A stretch of DNA of 64,000 nt, taken from positions 24,763-88,762 of IMG/VR virus record IMGVR_UViG_3300019889_000007. The stretch is one strand, 5' to 3'. This DNA is from a virus. The notes under the pieces were generated by a model. That model made no database searches. It was not told the DNA's origin and was given only the letters and a program-made list of their open reading frames with translations. Both the position numbers and the translations under genes were made by a program. The number at the start of each line of letters is the position of its first letter. Position 1 is the stretch's first letter. Positions 16,408 to 24,453 of this stretch are shown here, piece by piece.

Positions 16408-17543
16408 CGACGGCAGAGGATGGTCTGCCCGAGTTGCCCGATCTTGACGTGGGTGGCGGTGAGGTTCTTTCGGGCGAGATCGTTGTCAGCTCGGTCGGGA
16501 AGGTGGTTGCTCGACGAAGGGTGTCGGATCGTCCTGAGCCGCCGAATGCGCTTAAGGCGTTGACGGCGGCGGGGTATGACCTTGTTGTGTCGGGGGTCTC
16601 GGCCAACACACTGCGGGCGTATGAGCGGTGTTGGGGTCAGTTCAATGAGTATCTGGATTCGCGGAAGCTGGGTCGGTTGGATATTGCGCCGACACCGGCG
16701 ACGGTGATCATTGACTGGATGGCGTTGATGCTTCGTACGCCGACCAAGCAAACGAAGATTCCGATGGCGCCATCGTCGGTGTCGCAGATGTTGGCTGCGA
16801 TCCGGTACAAGCATCGTGAGATTCAAGGTTCGGATAAGACGTGGACGGTGCCGCAGTCGTTGTTGCTGACTCAGGCGTATCGGGGGTATTGCCATCAGTG
16901 GCTCGATATGGGGCATCGGGTGCAACAGGCGGAACCGACGTCGTGGGAGGATCTTGAGGTTTATGCGGCGGGGATTGATACGTCGTCCCCTCGGGGTAAG
17001 CGTGATCTTGCGTTGATCTTGTTGTCGTTTTGGATGGCGGCGCGCGCTTCCGACATCAGTGCTTTGTGGACTTCTCCGGGTGTGGACAACATCCGGTTGA
17101 ATGCGACAACGATGCAGTTGTTCCTGCCGTATTCCAAGACGGACCAGGCGGCTGCCGGGCAGTGGGTGACAATACCGAAGTTTGACAAGAATCCTCCATT
17201 GTGTCCTGTCAGATCGGTGCAGGCGTGGCGAGCGGAACTGCTGCAAGTTCGGCCCGAGGCCGGTAAATTGTTCGTGGAGATGCCTGCCGGTTTGCGTTCG
17301 GACTTCTACGCTAAAGGATTTCCTGGCCTTCAGCCGATGGCCGTCAGCGACGTGACGAAACGCTGGGCGAGACGGTTGGGGTTGGGTCAAAGATCGGCGC
17401 ACTCTCACCGTCGAGGTGCTGCGACGCGGGCTCACGAAGCTGGGGCGGATATTCCGCAGATCAAAAAGCTCGGTCGTTGGAAATCTTCTGACACGGTCAT
17501 GAAGTACATCGACGACCAGGCGTTTGAACACCCGTTGGCTTAG
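16404..17543 (+). CDS. int: Tyrosine recombinase / phage integrase
   Basis: 379 residues from the ATG that overlaps the upstream stop (ATGA). A core-binding helical domain (~60-165) is followed by a catalytic domain with Arg214 (MAARASD), a beta-hairpin Lys near 245, the HxxR box at 333-336 (AHSHRRG), Trp359 and nucleophile Tyr368 (VMKYID). All catalytic positions are present, so it should be active. It would integrate the phage DNA into the host chromosome; attP was not located. Usage of GT-rich codons differs from the flanking CC-rich early genes. Confidence 0.92.
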   Translation: MTTAEDGLPELPDLDVGGGEVLSGEIVVSSVGKVVARRRVSDRPEPPNALKALTAAGYDLVVSGVSANTLRAYERCWGQFNEYLDSRKLGRLDIAPTPATVIIDWMALMLRTPTKQTKIPMAPSSVSQMLAAIRYKHREIQGSDKTWTVPQSLLLTQAYRGYCHQWLDMGHRVQQAEPTSWEDLEVYAAGIDTSSPRGKRDLALILLSFWMAARASDISALWTSPGVDNIRLNATTMQLFLPYSKTDQAAAGQWVTIPKFDKNPPLCPVRSVQAWRAELLQVRPEAGKLFVEMPAGLRSDFYAKGFPGLQPMAVSDVTKRWARRLGLGQRSAHSHRRGAATRAHEAGADIPQIKKLGRWKSSDTVMKYIDDQAFEHPLA

Positions 17544-17559
17544 GAAGAAAGCAGGGGTC

Positions 17560-18150
17560 ATGCCCGAGGATGTCAAAACGTGTGTCCAGCAGTTTGTGCT
17601 GTCGATGCGTGGCCGTATCGGTGATGTGTCGCACATGGCTGCCTTGAATTTGTCGTGCGCCGGGGATCTTGATGGCGCGATGGATGCCGTGGTTTCGGAG
17701 ATTGTGGCAGGGAAAGTGCTGCTGTCTGATGAAGAACGTCGGGAATTGTTGCAGTTGTGGGGCGAGACCGGCGGCAACGAACGTTTCGGGCGGCTGCCGG
17801 AGTTGGCTGGAGCTGAGTCAGTAACACCGGTTGAAGAGAAGACCTGGCGTGCCGAGGCTCAGGACTTGATTCTGTTGGTCAGCCGAGGGTTCATCTGCGT
17901 TTGTGATCATGAATCGTGTTTTCTTGGGCGGGGTGTCGTGGGGCATCGACGGATCTGCGAGTGCCCGAAGGATGACGATTACTTGCAGATCACCGCGACG
18001 GATGACTGGGGCGATTCCGAGTACGACAAGACCGCGTTTTTGAGACCAGTTGATGCACAGGAGTTCGCGGCCGATCTGGTTAAGGCTGTGCAGGCTGCCT
18101 GTGAAGTAGTCGATGAAGGAGAGGGCGAGTCGAGTGTCGAAGCGTCGTAG
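17560..18150 (+). CDS. Hypothetical protein
   Basis: 196 residues; ATG at 17560 follows an AGGGG site. The N-terminal half is helical (CVQQFVLSMRGRIGDVSHMAALNLS). The middle has a Cys/His cluster (CVCDHESCFLG...RRICECPKDDD), and the C-terminus is acidic. No family is recognised; downstream of the integrase on the same strand. Confidence 0.6.
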   Translation: MPEDVKTCVQQFVLSMRGRIGDVSHMAALNLSCAGDLDGAMDAVVSEIVAGKVLLSDEERRELLQLWGETGGNERFGRLPELAGAESVTPVEEKTWRAEAQDLILLVSRGFICVCDHESCFLGRGVVGHRRICECPKDDDYLQITATDDWGDSEYDKTAFLRPVDAQEFAADLVKAVQAACEVVDEGEGESSVEAS

Positions 18151-18739
18151 GCGGGATACACCGATGGAACGGTCGCGGGCGGCCATCGCGGCGAAGTACG
18201 TTAGTGATGGCCGTGGGGGGTTGCGGAAGGCGTCGCCGGGTGAGGTCGGTGGCACCATGGCTGAGCGGATGGAGTATTACTGCCGGGAGTTTGTGCGCCC
18301 TGATATTCAGAAGAAGGGGTTCGGGGTTCAACACGTTGGTGGTGGCGGTGACGGGTTCCAGTACACGATTGGTTTGAGTCGGCAGGCTCCCGGCGGTCGA
18401 GAAATCCTGATCAAAGGTTTTCACGCCGATCTAGGTGCGGGGATTCTGTCGTTCCTGGGGGATCAACTTGTGGCTGGCCGGACTCGGGCGGCCGAGGGGC
18501 GGGTGATCCGGATCGGCCTGTTCGACGCCGATTTCACGTTCGTGGAGCCCACGGCAGAAGAGCATCAGGCCACGCCTGCGGGCATCGCTTCGGCGTACTA
18601 CAAGCAGCCGATTGTGCCGTTGCATGTGATGACGGCGGGGTGGCCGTGCGCGAGGTGCCAGCCGGGCGACTTCGACCAGGCGTGTACGTGCGGTTTCCAG
18701 TGCACATTTCCCGGGTGCGGTCTCAATGAAGGACAGTGA
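18134..18739 (+). CDS. DUF4262-like protein
   Basis: About 201 residues from GTG at 18134 (AAGGAG 14 bases upstream); ATG at 18113 is the alternative. After a basic N-terminus, the FQYTIGLS...REILIKGFHADLGAGILSFL segment followed by VAGRTRAAEG matches the DUF4262 pattern (YTIGL, proline/Glu-rich turn, then a long helix). A late Cys-rich tail (CARC, CTCGFQC) is added. Function of the family is unknown; it is frequent in actinobacteria and their phages. Confidence 0.65.
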   Translation: MSKRRRRDTPMERSRAAIAAKYVSDGRGGLRKASPGEVGGTMAERMEYYCREFVRPDIQKKGFGVQHVGGGGDGFQYTIGLSRQAPGGREILIKGFHADLGAGILSFLGDQLVAGRTRAAEGRVIRIGLFDADFTFVEPTAEEHQATPAGIASAYYKQPIVPLHVMTAGWPCARCQPGDFDQACTCGFQCTFPGCGLNEGQ

Positions 18740-18740
18740 C

Positions 18741-19166
18741 ATGGAAGAGGCATGGGGTCGACTACAGGCTTTCTGTGCCCGCCAGGCGTTCCGGCGAGAC
18801 GGGGTGGCGTTCCGCAGTGTGCTGGATTCCAGCCAGGTCGCTTTTGTTATTCGGCGTCGGTTTCCCGCTACGGCCATGATCAACGTATTTCAACAATTTG
18901 ACGGGAACAGCAGTGTCCTGATCGAAAAAATGTACTCGCTGTCGATGAAGGCACCGATCGTGATGTGTCATATCGATGGGCACAACATGGACGTCGAGGA
19001 AACCGCGATGGCGTTGGCTGGGTGGCGGAAAGCCGTCAGTGTCGCGGCTCGCGTTTGGACCAGGATGGGTCGGGATTTCATGACACCGTGCGTGGCGGAC
19101 CTTGATGCGCTGGCGGCGTGGCTGGAGTCGGCCGATGAGGTTGAGGAAGACTCGGCTGCATGGTGA
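18741..19166 (+). CDS. Hypothetical protein
   Basis: 141 residues, ATG with an AAGGAC site. Mixed alpha/beta: SSQVAFVIRRRFPATAMINVF, then a long helix (MALAGWRKAVSVAARVWTRMG) and an acidic C-terminus. No family is recognised. It overlaps the next gene by 7 bases. Confidence 0.6.
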   Translation: MEEAWGRLQAFCARQAFRRDGVAFRSVLDSSQVAFVIRRRFPATAMINVFQQFDGNSSVLIEKMYSLSMKAPIVMCHIDGHNMDVEETAMALAGWRKAVSVAARVWTRMGRDFMTPCVADLDALAAWLESADEVEEDSAAW

Positions 19167-19564
19167 ACCGGGATTCGTCGATAACTCAACGGCGAGTGGA
19201 GGAGCTGCGTAAAGAGCGGGTCCTGATCGACGGGGTGTGGGTGCATCCTAGGGCTAAACACGGTACAACCTATGGGTACAACCGGTTCTCGTGCCACTGC
19301 GATCCCTGCCGGGAGGCCAACAACGAGTACCAACGGCAGCGCCAACGAAGGCGACGTATAACGTCGGTTTCGGTTGCGGCACCGGTGATTCACCGGCTGA
19401 GTGATCCGGTCACGCGCGACAACGGCGTCACGGTGGACCTGTGTTGCCATTGTTTCGAGAACTTCCCGTTGGACGAGATGGAACCAGACAGCGGCGGTGG
19501 CTCTCCGTGGGATGTGTGCAAACCGTGCGCGGCCAAAGACAAGACCTATGGTGGGCAATACTAA
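19160..19564 (+). CDS. Actinophage Cys-rich protein (HGTxxGY...CxCDxCR type)
   Basis: 134 residues. HGTTYGYNRFSCHCDPCREAN (about residues 33-53) is a motif I know from many small actinophage proteins, where it is followed by a basic helix as here (YQRQRQRRRR). A second CCHC...C..C cluster lies near the end. Probable zinc and nucleic-acid binding, inferred only from composition. Confidence 0.6.
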   Translation: MVNRDSSITQRRVEELRKERVLIDGVWVHPRAKHGTTYGYNRFSCHCDPCREANNEYQRQRQRRRRITSVSVAAPVIHRLSDPVTRDNGVTVDLCCHCFENFPLDEMEPDSGGGSPWDVCKPCAAKDKTYGGQY

Positions 19565-19577
19565 AAGGATGGAATCG

Positions 19578-19907
19578 ATGAATATAGATGAAAGATGGTT
19601 CGGTATGCGGATCAAAGGCCAGGCCGAACCGGTCGAGCAAGACTCCATGACTCTCCCCAATGGAGACGTCTTGAGGTTTCACCCCCAGAAACAGTGCGCA
19701 GGCGGGACATGTTGCCTGCACAACCCGTCGGATCACCACATGAAAGAGTGGCCGCTGAACTGGCGTGACGACCGGGGCCTGATGGAACGCATCTGCGAGC
19801 ACGGCGTCGGCCACCCCGACCCGGACGGCCTAGCGCACATCGTGGCCGTACACGGCCAGAAAGCCGCCGACGTCGAAGCCGTTCACGGCTGTGACCTGTG
19901 CTGCTGA
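19578..19907 (+). CDS. Conserved actinophage protein (HGVGHPDPD type)
   Basis: 109 residues; the ATG at 19578 has AAGGAT upstream. CAGGTCCLHNPSDHHMKEWPL and ICEHGVGHPDPD are hallmarks of a conserved small protein family in actinophages and actinobacteria. HGCDLCC at the end also belongs to it. Probably metal-binding through its many Cys/His. No function is known. Confidence 0.7.
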   Translation: MNIDERWFGMRIKGQAEPVEQDSMTLPNGDVLRFHPQKQCAGGTCCLHNPSDHHMKEWPLNWRDDRGLMERICEHGVGHPDPDGLAHIVAVHGQKAADVEAVHGCDLCC

Positions 19908-19918
19908 TCGGAAATCGA

Positions 19919-20281
19919 ATGAACACTAGATCTGAGTTCCACATCGGAGACATTCTGACGGTGCTGCACGGCTTCATGGTGTGCCCCGGCGGGATGCATG
20001 CTGTACAGGCTTTTGCCGAGTTCATGGCTGGTGAGGAAGTATGGACTCACCAAATGACTCGGGTTCACCGTGAAGCGGCCGAACCGCTGCGCCAACAGTT
20101 TCCCGACCTGGCAGCAGTGAAGATACCTCTTGGTTTGAACACCGAACAGGCCGTTCTTGAGTGGTTGACTTCCCTGGAACCGCAGTTCGGGGTCACCAGA
20201 ATGGTGGCACCGCTGTCGCCTGACCAGCACGAACAACGCGACCCGATTCTGGAACTGTTCGAAATGCTCAGTGACCGGTAA
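19919..20281 (+). CDS. Conserved actinophage protein
   Basis: 120 residues from the ATG at 19919. The pattern ILTVLHGF...FMAGEEVWTHQMTR...LRQQFPDLAAV then a C-terminal HEQRDPILELFEML is shared by a widespread actinophage protein of unknown function. No signal peptide or TM. Confidence 0.6.
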   Translation: MNTRSEFHIGDILTVLHGFMVCPGGMHAVQAFAEFMAGEEVWTHQMTRVHREAAEPLRQQFPDLAAVKIPLGLNTEQAVLEWLTSLEPQFGVTRMVAPLSPDQHEQRDPILELFEMLSDR

Positions 20282-20291
20282 GGAGCGGTAC

Positions 20292-20846
20292 GTGGCGTTG
20301 ACGTTTGAAGAGGCGTATTCGATGGGCAAGGCGTCTCGACTGGCCATGGATCAGCATGGTTTGGGCCGGAACGAGTGCATCATCGGTACTCGTGTGGGGT
20401 TGGCCGTGGCGAAGTACTTCGGTACGACGGCGGTACCGGTGGCCGGGGAGGTGGTGGCACAGAACGCCGTCACCGGACGCCGGATCAGCGGCGGCGACAT
20501 CGAGTTCACCCCCGACGGAAACGGCGAATTCGATTCCACATGGGCGTTGCATCTGTGGATGATCTTGGACAAGCAGTGGCTGGTCGATGTCACCGCCGAC
20601 CAGTTGGATATCCCGGAGAAAAACTTCCACATCGGTGGACCACTGGTGGTAGACACGATGGGTCAAGCTCCTCGGGCGGGTACCAAGTTCGCAGCGATCC
20701 GGGAAGACCCCAAAGACCCGGATGCGACGGTCGGCGTGGAATACACGGTCGTCGGGGACGGCGTGTGGCGCCACTTCCGGCCGTGGAAGGAAACGCATCT
20801 GTGGAAACCTATCGCGGCGACCGCCATCAAAATGCTGACGGACTAA
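20292..20846 (+). CDS. Hypothetical protein
   Basis: 184 residues; GTG at 20292 with AAGGAG six bases upstream is preferred to GTG at 20271. The N-terminal helix (EEAYSMGKASRLAMDQHGLG) is followed by beta-rich sequence with many Asp and Trp. No family is recognised. It converges on the minus gene at 20855. Confidence 0.6.
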   Translation: MALTFEEAYSMGKASRLAMDQHGLGRNECIIGTRVGLAVAKYFGTTAVPVAGEVVAQNAVTGRRISGGDIEFTPDGNGEFDSTWALHLWMILDKQWLVDVTADQLDIPEKNFHIGGPLVVDTMGQAPRAGTKFAAIREDPKDPDATVGVEYTVVGDGVWRHFRPWKETHLWKPIAATAIKMLTD

Positions 20847-20854
20847 ATCACCGG

Positions 20855-21040
20855 TCACATCGCGGTGCGGATGCGTTGCAGGATGGCCGAGAAGTCCCCG
20901 GTGACGGCCAGTTCGGCGTGCTCGGTGCACACCATGTGTCCGTTGACGATCGTCAACGGTAGACGGTCGGCCAGGGTTTTCCGGGTAACCGGTGGATCGT
21001 CGAACAGGCACAGGTAGCAGACGAAGTCTTCGGATTTCAT
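20855..21040 (-). CDS. Small Cys/His protein
   Basis: 61 residues. CYLC at 8-11 and HMVCTEH (35-41) form a plausible zinc-binding knuckle. It is a lone minus-strand gene between convergent and divergent + genes. Confidence 0.5.
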   Translation of the reverse strand: MKSEDFVCYLCLFDDPPVTRKTLADRLPLTIVNGHMVCTEHAELAVTGDFSAILQRIRTAM

Positions 21041-21099
21041 CCGTTCATTGTGGCGCGCGGGCGGCCTGGACGCGCCCCGCTATCGCCAGAGCCACCCGC

Positions 21100-21121
21100 A
21101 TGTCCGATTCGTACCATAATA
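21100..21121 (+). promoter_or_regulatory. Putative promoter with ATGTCCGATT motif, leaderless lysin transcript
   Basis: ATGTCCGATT at 21100-21109 is followed by a TAATAT-like -10 at about 21116-21121, and the lysin ATG is at 21129 with no ribosome binding site. This suggests a leaderless mRNA. The same motif occurs before several other operons. Inference. Confidence 0.5.
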
Positions 21122-21128
21122 TGTGGGT

Positions 21129-21833
21129 ATGGGGGAGAATGCACCGAAAGAGCTCGTTGATCTCGGCAAGACCATCGCCAAAACCTTCCCCGGCGGGCAA
21201 TTCTCCGGCGTCATCGGCGACCAAGCCCACGTCTACGGCTACCACCGGTCCCGCAACGCCCTCAAAGCCGCAGGTAAAACCGGTGACTACTCCCTCCAGT
21301 TCGCATTCGACAAATCCGGCAACGGCGACGACGCCGCAGGCGTCGACACCAACCTCAAACCGGCCGACATGCGGACCGCCACGTCCCGGCTCCTGGCCGC
21401 CGCCAAAGCCAAAGACCCACGCCTGGTCGCGCTACGAGAATTCTTCGGCACCCTCGACGGCAAGAACGTACGCGGCTTCGACCTGGCCAAACACCAAGAC
21501 TCCAACGGCGCCGACAACTCACACCTGTGGCACCTGCACCTGTCGATCAAACGCCGCTACACCCGCAACAAGACCGCACTGAACCTGATACTCGCAGTAA
21601 TCCGGGGGGACGACCTGATGAGCGCCAAAGACCTGTGGGCATTCAAAATCCCGCACACCGACACCACGCACCGCGTCACGTACTGGGCCGACCAGAAAGA
21701 CATGACCGCACAGTCATGGCTAAGGTCCGGCGCCTACCACGCCGCGCTCGGGCGGCAGGACATCCTGGCCGAACTCAAAGAAGTGCGGGCCGAAATCGCG
21801 GCACTTCGCGCCGAAATCGCCGCCAAGAAATAG
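21129..21833 (+). CDS. Probable M15/Hedgehog-type peptidase endolysin
   Basis: 234 residues (a GTG at 21123 is also possible). Residues ~25-145 follow the DD-peptidase-like metallopeptidase order: HVYGYHRSRN, a DYSLQ strand, DAAGVDTN, then a FFGTLDGKNVRG segment and SHLWHLHLS, where the HxH and an upstream Asp/His would hold zinc. Such domains cut peptidoglycan peptides. The C-terminus ends in a coiled coil (LKEVRAEIAALRAEIAA). No ribosome binding site; see the promoter entry. There is no obvious holin next to it. Confidence 0.6.
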   Translation: MGENAPKELVDLGKTIAKTFPGGQFSGVIGDQAHVYGYHRSRNALKAAGKTGDYSLQFAFDKSGNGDDAAGVDTNLKPADMRTATSRLLAAAKAKDPRLVALREFFGTLDGKNVRGFDLAKHQDSNGADNSHLWHLHLSIKRRYTRNKTALNLILAVIRGDDLMSAKDLWAFKIPHTDTTHRVTYWADQKDMTAQSWLRSGAYHAALGRQDILAELKEVRAEIAALRAEIAAKK

Positions 21834-21878
21834 CGCCAACGCGAGCGCAGACAGTTCACCACTGGGCTTTCGACATCG

Positions 21879-22172
21879 TCATGGCCCAGCCTGACGCAGC
21901 ATCTGGGCGTACGTGTACTGCCCGATGCTGGCGGTACCTGAGGGACTGACGATCGTGATCCGGTAGGTGCTGTTCTCCACGCTGCCAGTCGAGTAGATGT
22001 CTTTGCGGATTACCCACGGGGGCGTATCGAGGTGGCACCCGCATTCCAGGACGTACCCGGTGATGACATCACCGGCCACCGTTTGCAGGCGCGTCGTGGT
22101 GGCCTGCGGAAACCAGTGCTGGTTCCCGCAGGCCACACACAACTGGCCACTGGAGCAGGTCAGAACGGCCAC
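21879..22172 (-). CDS. Small CxxC protein downstream of Ro60
   Basis: 97 residues. Begins 13 bases before the end of the Ro60 gene, so it is co-transcribed and coupled with it. CVACGN (12-17) and CGCH (44-47) can form one zinc site; the second half is beta-rich (STYRITIVSPSGT). No known family. The coupling makes it a candidate partner of the Ro60-Y RNA complex. Confidence 0.65.
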   Translation of the reverse strand: MAVLTCSSGQLCVACGNQHWFPQATTTRLQTVAGDVITGYVLECGCHLDTPPWVIRKDIYSTGSVENSTYRITIVSPSGTASIGQYTYAQMLRQAGP

Positions 22173-23815
22173 ACGGCGTCCTTACCACTCTCCAGGGCCG
22201 GGATCATTCCGAAGGCCGCATCGGAAAGTCCACCGAAAACGTACCGGTTGGGCGTATCGGGTAGATGCCCGAACTTGTATCCGCCCAAGTTCCACGTGTA
22301 AATCGGGATGTTCGCGGGCACGACGTCGTCGATCTTCTTCGGGACGTCCATGACGACCCGGCCCATGTGGTCGAAACGTCGCCGCGTCTCGGCCCAGTAC
22401 CGGCTGGCCACACTCAACGCCTGAGTCCACCCCGGATTGGTCTGCTCATCGGTGATGATGACGACCCGGTCATGCTTGTCATAGGTCATGACCACCGCCA
22501 GCTGCGTATCGGTACCGCCCATGTTGCTGAACTTGCCCATCGTGCGCAGCACCGAGTCGCCACGGGTGAACGGGATACGTTGATGGGCCGTGCCGTACTG
22601 GTACAGGTCAGCCGCCTCGGCACGCAACGCGATCACCGACCCGAACAGGCTGGCTTTCTCGTTCAGACCGAGCTGCTTATGGTTGCCGCCGTAGCCGTAC
22701 GGGAACATCGAGCTGGACTGGTCCACAAGCACCAGGGTCCGGCCATCGAAAGCTGGCACGCTCGACACTGACACCGCCAGGGCTTTCTCCAGGTACTCGC
22801 CCCATCGCAGCGACCCGACGTTCTTGTGCGCCGAGTAGAACCGGAACGGCAGCTGCCGGGACCGTTTGATCTGATCGGCGCTGGCCAGGCGGTCCTGCAC
22901 CTGCCGGATCGCGGCATCGGGGAGTCCGGCCTTGTCGAAGTTCGCGAGGTTACGGATGAGCGCCATGATCCCCATCGACGGGATCGTGGCTTCCCACATT
23001 TTCTTTTGGCTCGCACCGATTTGCCCGGCCATGGAAATGGAGTCTTCCCACGTCAATCCGGCGTCTGCCAGTTTCGTCGACAGGGTTTGCACGGTGACGT
23101 TGTCGATGCCTTCGGCCAGGATCGCTTTACGGACGGCCCGGTTGGTCCACACCTGCCCCAGGATGCCCAACGGCACGGGAGTGTCAGGGTTGGACCGGTG
23201 CTTGGCAATGTACCGGAACAGGGACGACTGCTCTGCTGAGGCGGGTTTTGGGTGGACCAACGCGATGACGTCGGCGAACCGGAACGTGTTGTTCCGGGAG
23301 TCCCACTTCAAGAAGTTGAACTGCGTGTACAAGCGCCGGACGGCATCGGCGATACCGCGTTTGATCGGCTGCGGGATCTTGCGGCCGTACTTCGTTGTCC
23401 AGTACGCCAGGGCTTCAGCGGGCTCGTCAGCGCGCACTATCACCGAATCGATGAGCTTTCGGCCGCCCGGCAGGCCCGCGATCCGCATCGCGTCGGCCGC
23501 CTCCACCGCACCCACCAACGACGCCGAACGCATGTTGGCCTTATTGCGTAGCCACGGTAGGAACCGGGCGATCCACTCCGGGTCCACCACGGCCACGGCC
23601 TGAATCAGATGCCGGTACCGGTTGTCACGATGATCGGCCGCCTCATAGAACGCTTCGGTGGACACCATGTTCGACACGGCCAACAGAAACAGTTCAGATC
23701 GGGGGTCCCGCGAATAGGCGGGCGCGTTGTGGAAGTTACGGCCGTCGGCGACCGCCGATCCCCTGATCGGTGACTTCTGCCGGACGGCAGCGCTGGCGGT
23801 GTTGAACTTACCCAT
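22160..23815 (-). CDS. rsr: Ro60-like RNA-binding protein (TROVE + vWA)
   Basis: 551 residues, the length of bacterial Ro60 (Rsr). Residues ~20-350 are the TROVE HEAT-like ring (ELFLLAVSNMVS, AEALAYWTTKYGRKIPQPIKRGI, FRFADVIALVHPK, WEDSISMAG). Residues ~360-551 are a von Willebrand A domain with an intact MIDAS: DQSSS at 365-369, Thr435 (GGTDT) and Asp456 (ITDEQT). Bacterial Ro60 binds Y RNAs and misfolded RNAs and works with nucleases such as PNPase. Three YrlA-like RNA genes lie directly upstream on the same strand, followed by this ATG, so the locus is a complete phage-borne Ro ribonucleoprotein. Confidence 0.93.
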   Translation of the reverse strand: MGKFNTASAAVRQKSPIRGSAVADGRNFHNAPAYSRDPRSELFLLAVSNMVSTEAFYEAADHRDNRYRHLIQAVAVVDPEWIARFLPWLRNKANMRSASLVGAVEAADAMRIAGLPGGRKLIDSVIVRADEPAEALAYWTTKYGRKIPQPIKRGIADAVRRLYTQFNFLKWDSRNNTFRFADVIALVHPKPASAEQSSLFRYIAKHRSNPDTPVPLGILGQVWTNRAVRKAILAEGIDNVTVQTLSTKLADAGLTWEDSISMAGQIGASQKKMWEATIPSMGIMALIRNLANFDKAGLPDAAIRQVQDRLASADQIKRSRQLPFRFYSAHKNVGSLRWGEYLEKALAVSVSSVPAFDGRTLVLVDQSSSMFPYGYGGNHKQLGLNEKASLFGSVIALRAEAADLYQYGTAHQRIPFTRGDSVLRTMGKFSNMGGTDTQLAVVMTYDKHDRVVIITDEQTNPGWTQALSVASRYWAETRRRFDHMGRVVMDVPKKIDDVVPANIPIYTWNLGGYKFGHLPDTPNRYVFGGLSDAAFGMIPALESGKDAVWPF

Positions 23816-23870
23816 CGTGAGTCCTTTGTGGCGTACACGGGGAGGTGCGGCATGAGCCGTCAGGGATCTG

Positions 23871-23990
23871 AGAAAAAATTGACCGGAGACACGAACCGCT
23901 CTGCCGCTGAGCTAACTGACGCTTACACGAAAGTCTTGGATTCGAACCAAGGACCTGTCTCTTGAAAGGAGAAGTAGCTCCGGTCGTCGC
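23871..23990 (-). ncRNA. Y RNA-like (YrlA-type) RNA, copy 1
   Basis: Read on the minus strand. GACCGGAG (23985-23978) pairs perfectly with CTCCGGTC (23888-23881), closing an RNA of ~105 bases, followed by a run of six T. Inside are a T-arm (5-bp stem around TTCGAAT, 23951-23935), a short closed acceptor-like hairpin, and a D-arm (GCTC/GAGC, 23912-23898), in that order, which is permuted relative to a tRNA. The 5' end has the conserved ...GCTACTTC block shared by all three copies. This is the architecture of bacterial YrlA RNAs that bind Ro60. Confidence 0.8.
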
Positions 23991-24025
23991 ACCAGTGCCC
24001 TGACGGCACAAGCCGCACATCCCGA

Positions 24026-24161
24026 GAAAAAAGTTGCCGGAGAACACGGTGGCTTTGGCCGCTCGCCCACACCGGCCTGTTACGGACCGGCGGCAGGATT
24101 CGAACCTACGAGACCTTTAGGGTCACCCATTTGTCAAGAATGAAGTAACTCCAGCTATCGC
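24026..24161 (-). ncRNA. Y RNA-like (YrlA-type) RNA, copy 2
   Basis: Minus strand. GCTGGAG (24155-24149) pairs with CTCCGGC (24042-24036) with one G-U, then AAC and a run of six T. T-arm with TTCGAAT loop at 24109-24093, a 6-bp closed acceptor-like hairpin (CCGG stems near 24070-24092), and a Ser-tRNA-like D-arm (GGCGAGCGG). The GTTACTTC block follows the Ro-stem 5' strand. Copy 2 differs enough from copies 1 and 3 that the conserved stem and arms must be under selection. Confidence 0.8.
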
Positions 24162-24248
24162 ACCGGGATGTGCAACACCGAACACCATACCCACACGGTT
24201 ACGTCTACGCCACGCATTTGCGTGAAGTGGATGTCGCGCCCACCGAGA

Positions 24249-24374
24249 AAAGAGAATCGACCGGAGTTGAGAAACTTGCTAGCGGCCTGCCAATTAACCG
24301 ACAGTAGACTCGCGAAGGGTCTACCGGCAGGACTCGAACCTGCACAACCAACGGAAGTAACCCCAGCCTTCACA
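24249..24374 (-). ncRNA. Y RNA-like (YrlA-type) RNA, copy 3 (promoter-proximal)
   Basis: Minus strand. GGCTGGGG (24368-24361) pairs with CTCCGGTC (24266-24259) through wobbles. T-arm: GCAGG, loop TTCGAGT, CCTGC (24343-24327). Closed acceptor-like hairpin GTAGAC/GTCTAC, 6 bp (24324-24304). D-arm with GGTTAATTGG loop (24299-24284). The 5' block GTTACTTCC matches the others. It is followed by TCTTTTCTC. First transcribed of the three copies. Confidence 0.8.
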
Positions 24375-24395
24375 CCGGCGAACACGACAACACTC

Positions 24396-24424
24396 ATAGT
24401 AGCCATGTCGTGTCTGCCTGTCAG
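24396..24424 (-). promoter_or_regulatory. Sigma70-type promoter for the Y RNA/Ro60 locus
   Basis: On the minus strand CTGACA (24424-24419) and TACTAT (24401-24396) are separated by exactly 17 bases. The predicted start is about 24389, some 15-20 bases before the 5' end of Y RNA copy 3. Confidence 0.65.
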
Positions 24425-24453
24425 CTAGCGGTCCGTTGCCACCCCAAGAACCG

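Noticed and set aside
15684-17560. attP near the integrase
   Set aside because: No convincing direct repeat or tRNA-like 3' end was visible around the gene; it could not be placed without a host sequence.
16383-17777. Minus-strand 464-residue open frame opposite the integrase
   Set aside because: The + strand encodes a complete tyrosine recombinase with all catalytic residues; the minus frame is Arg/His-rich and lacks motifs.
23895-24345. T-arm and D-arm sequences that look like tRNA genes
   Set aside because: The arms occur in the wrong order, the anticodon arm is absent, and each unit is closed by a Ro-type stem, so they fit Y RNA-like RNAs rather than tRNAs or tRNA pseudogenes. No canonical tRNA was seen elsewhere.
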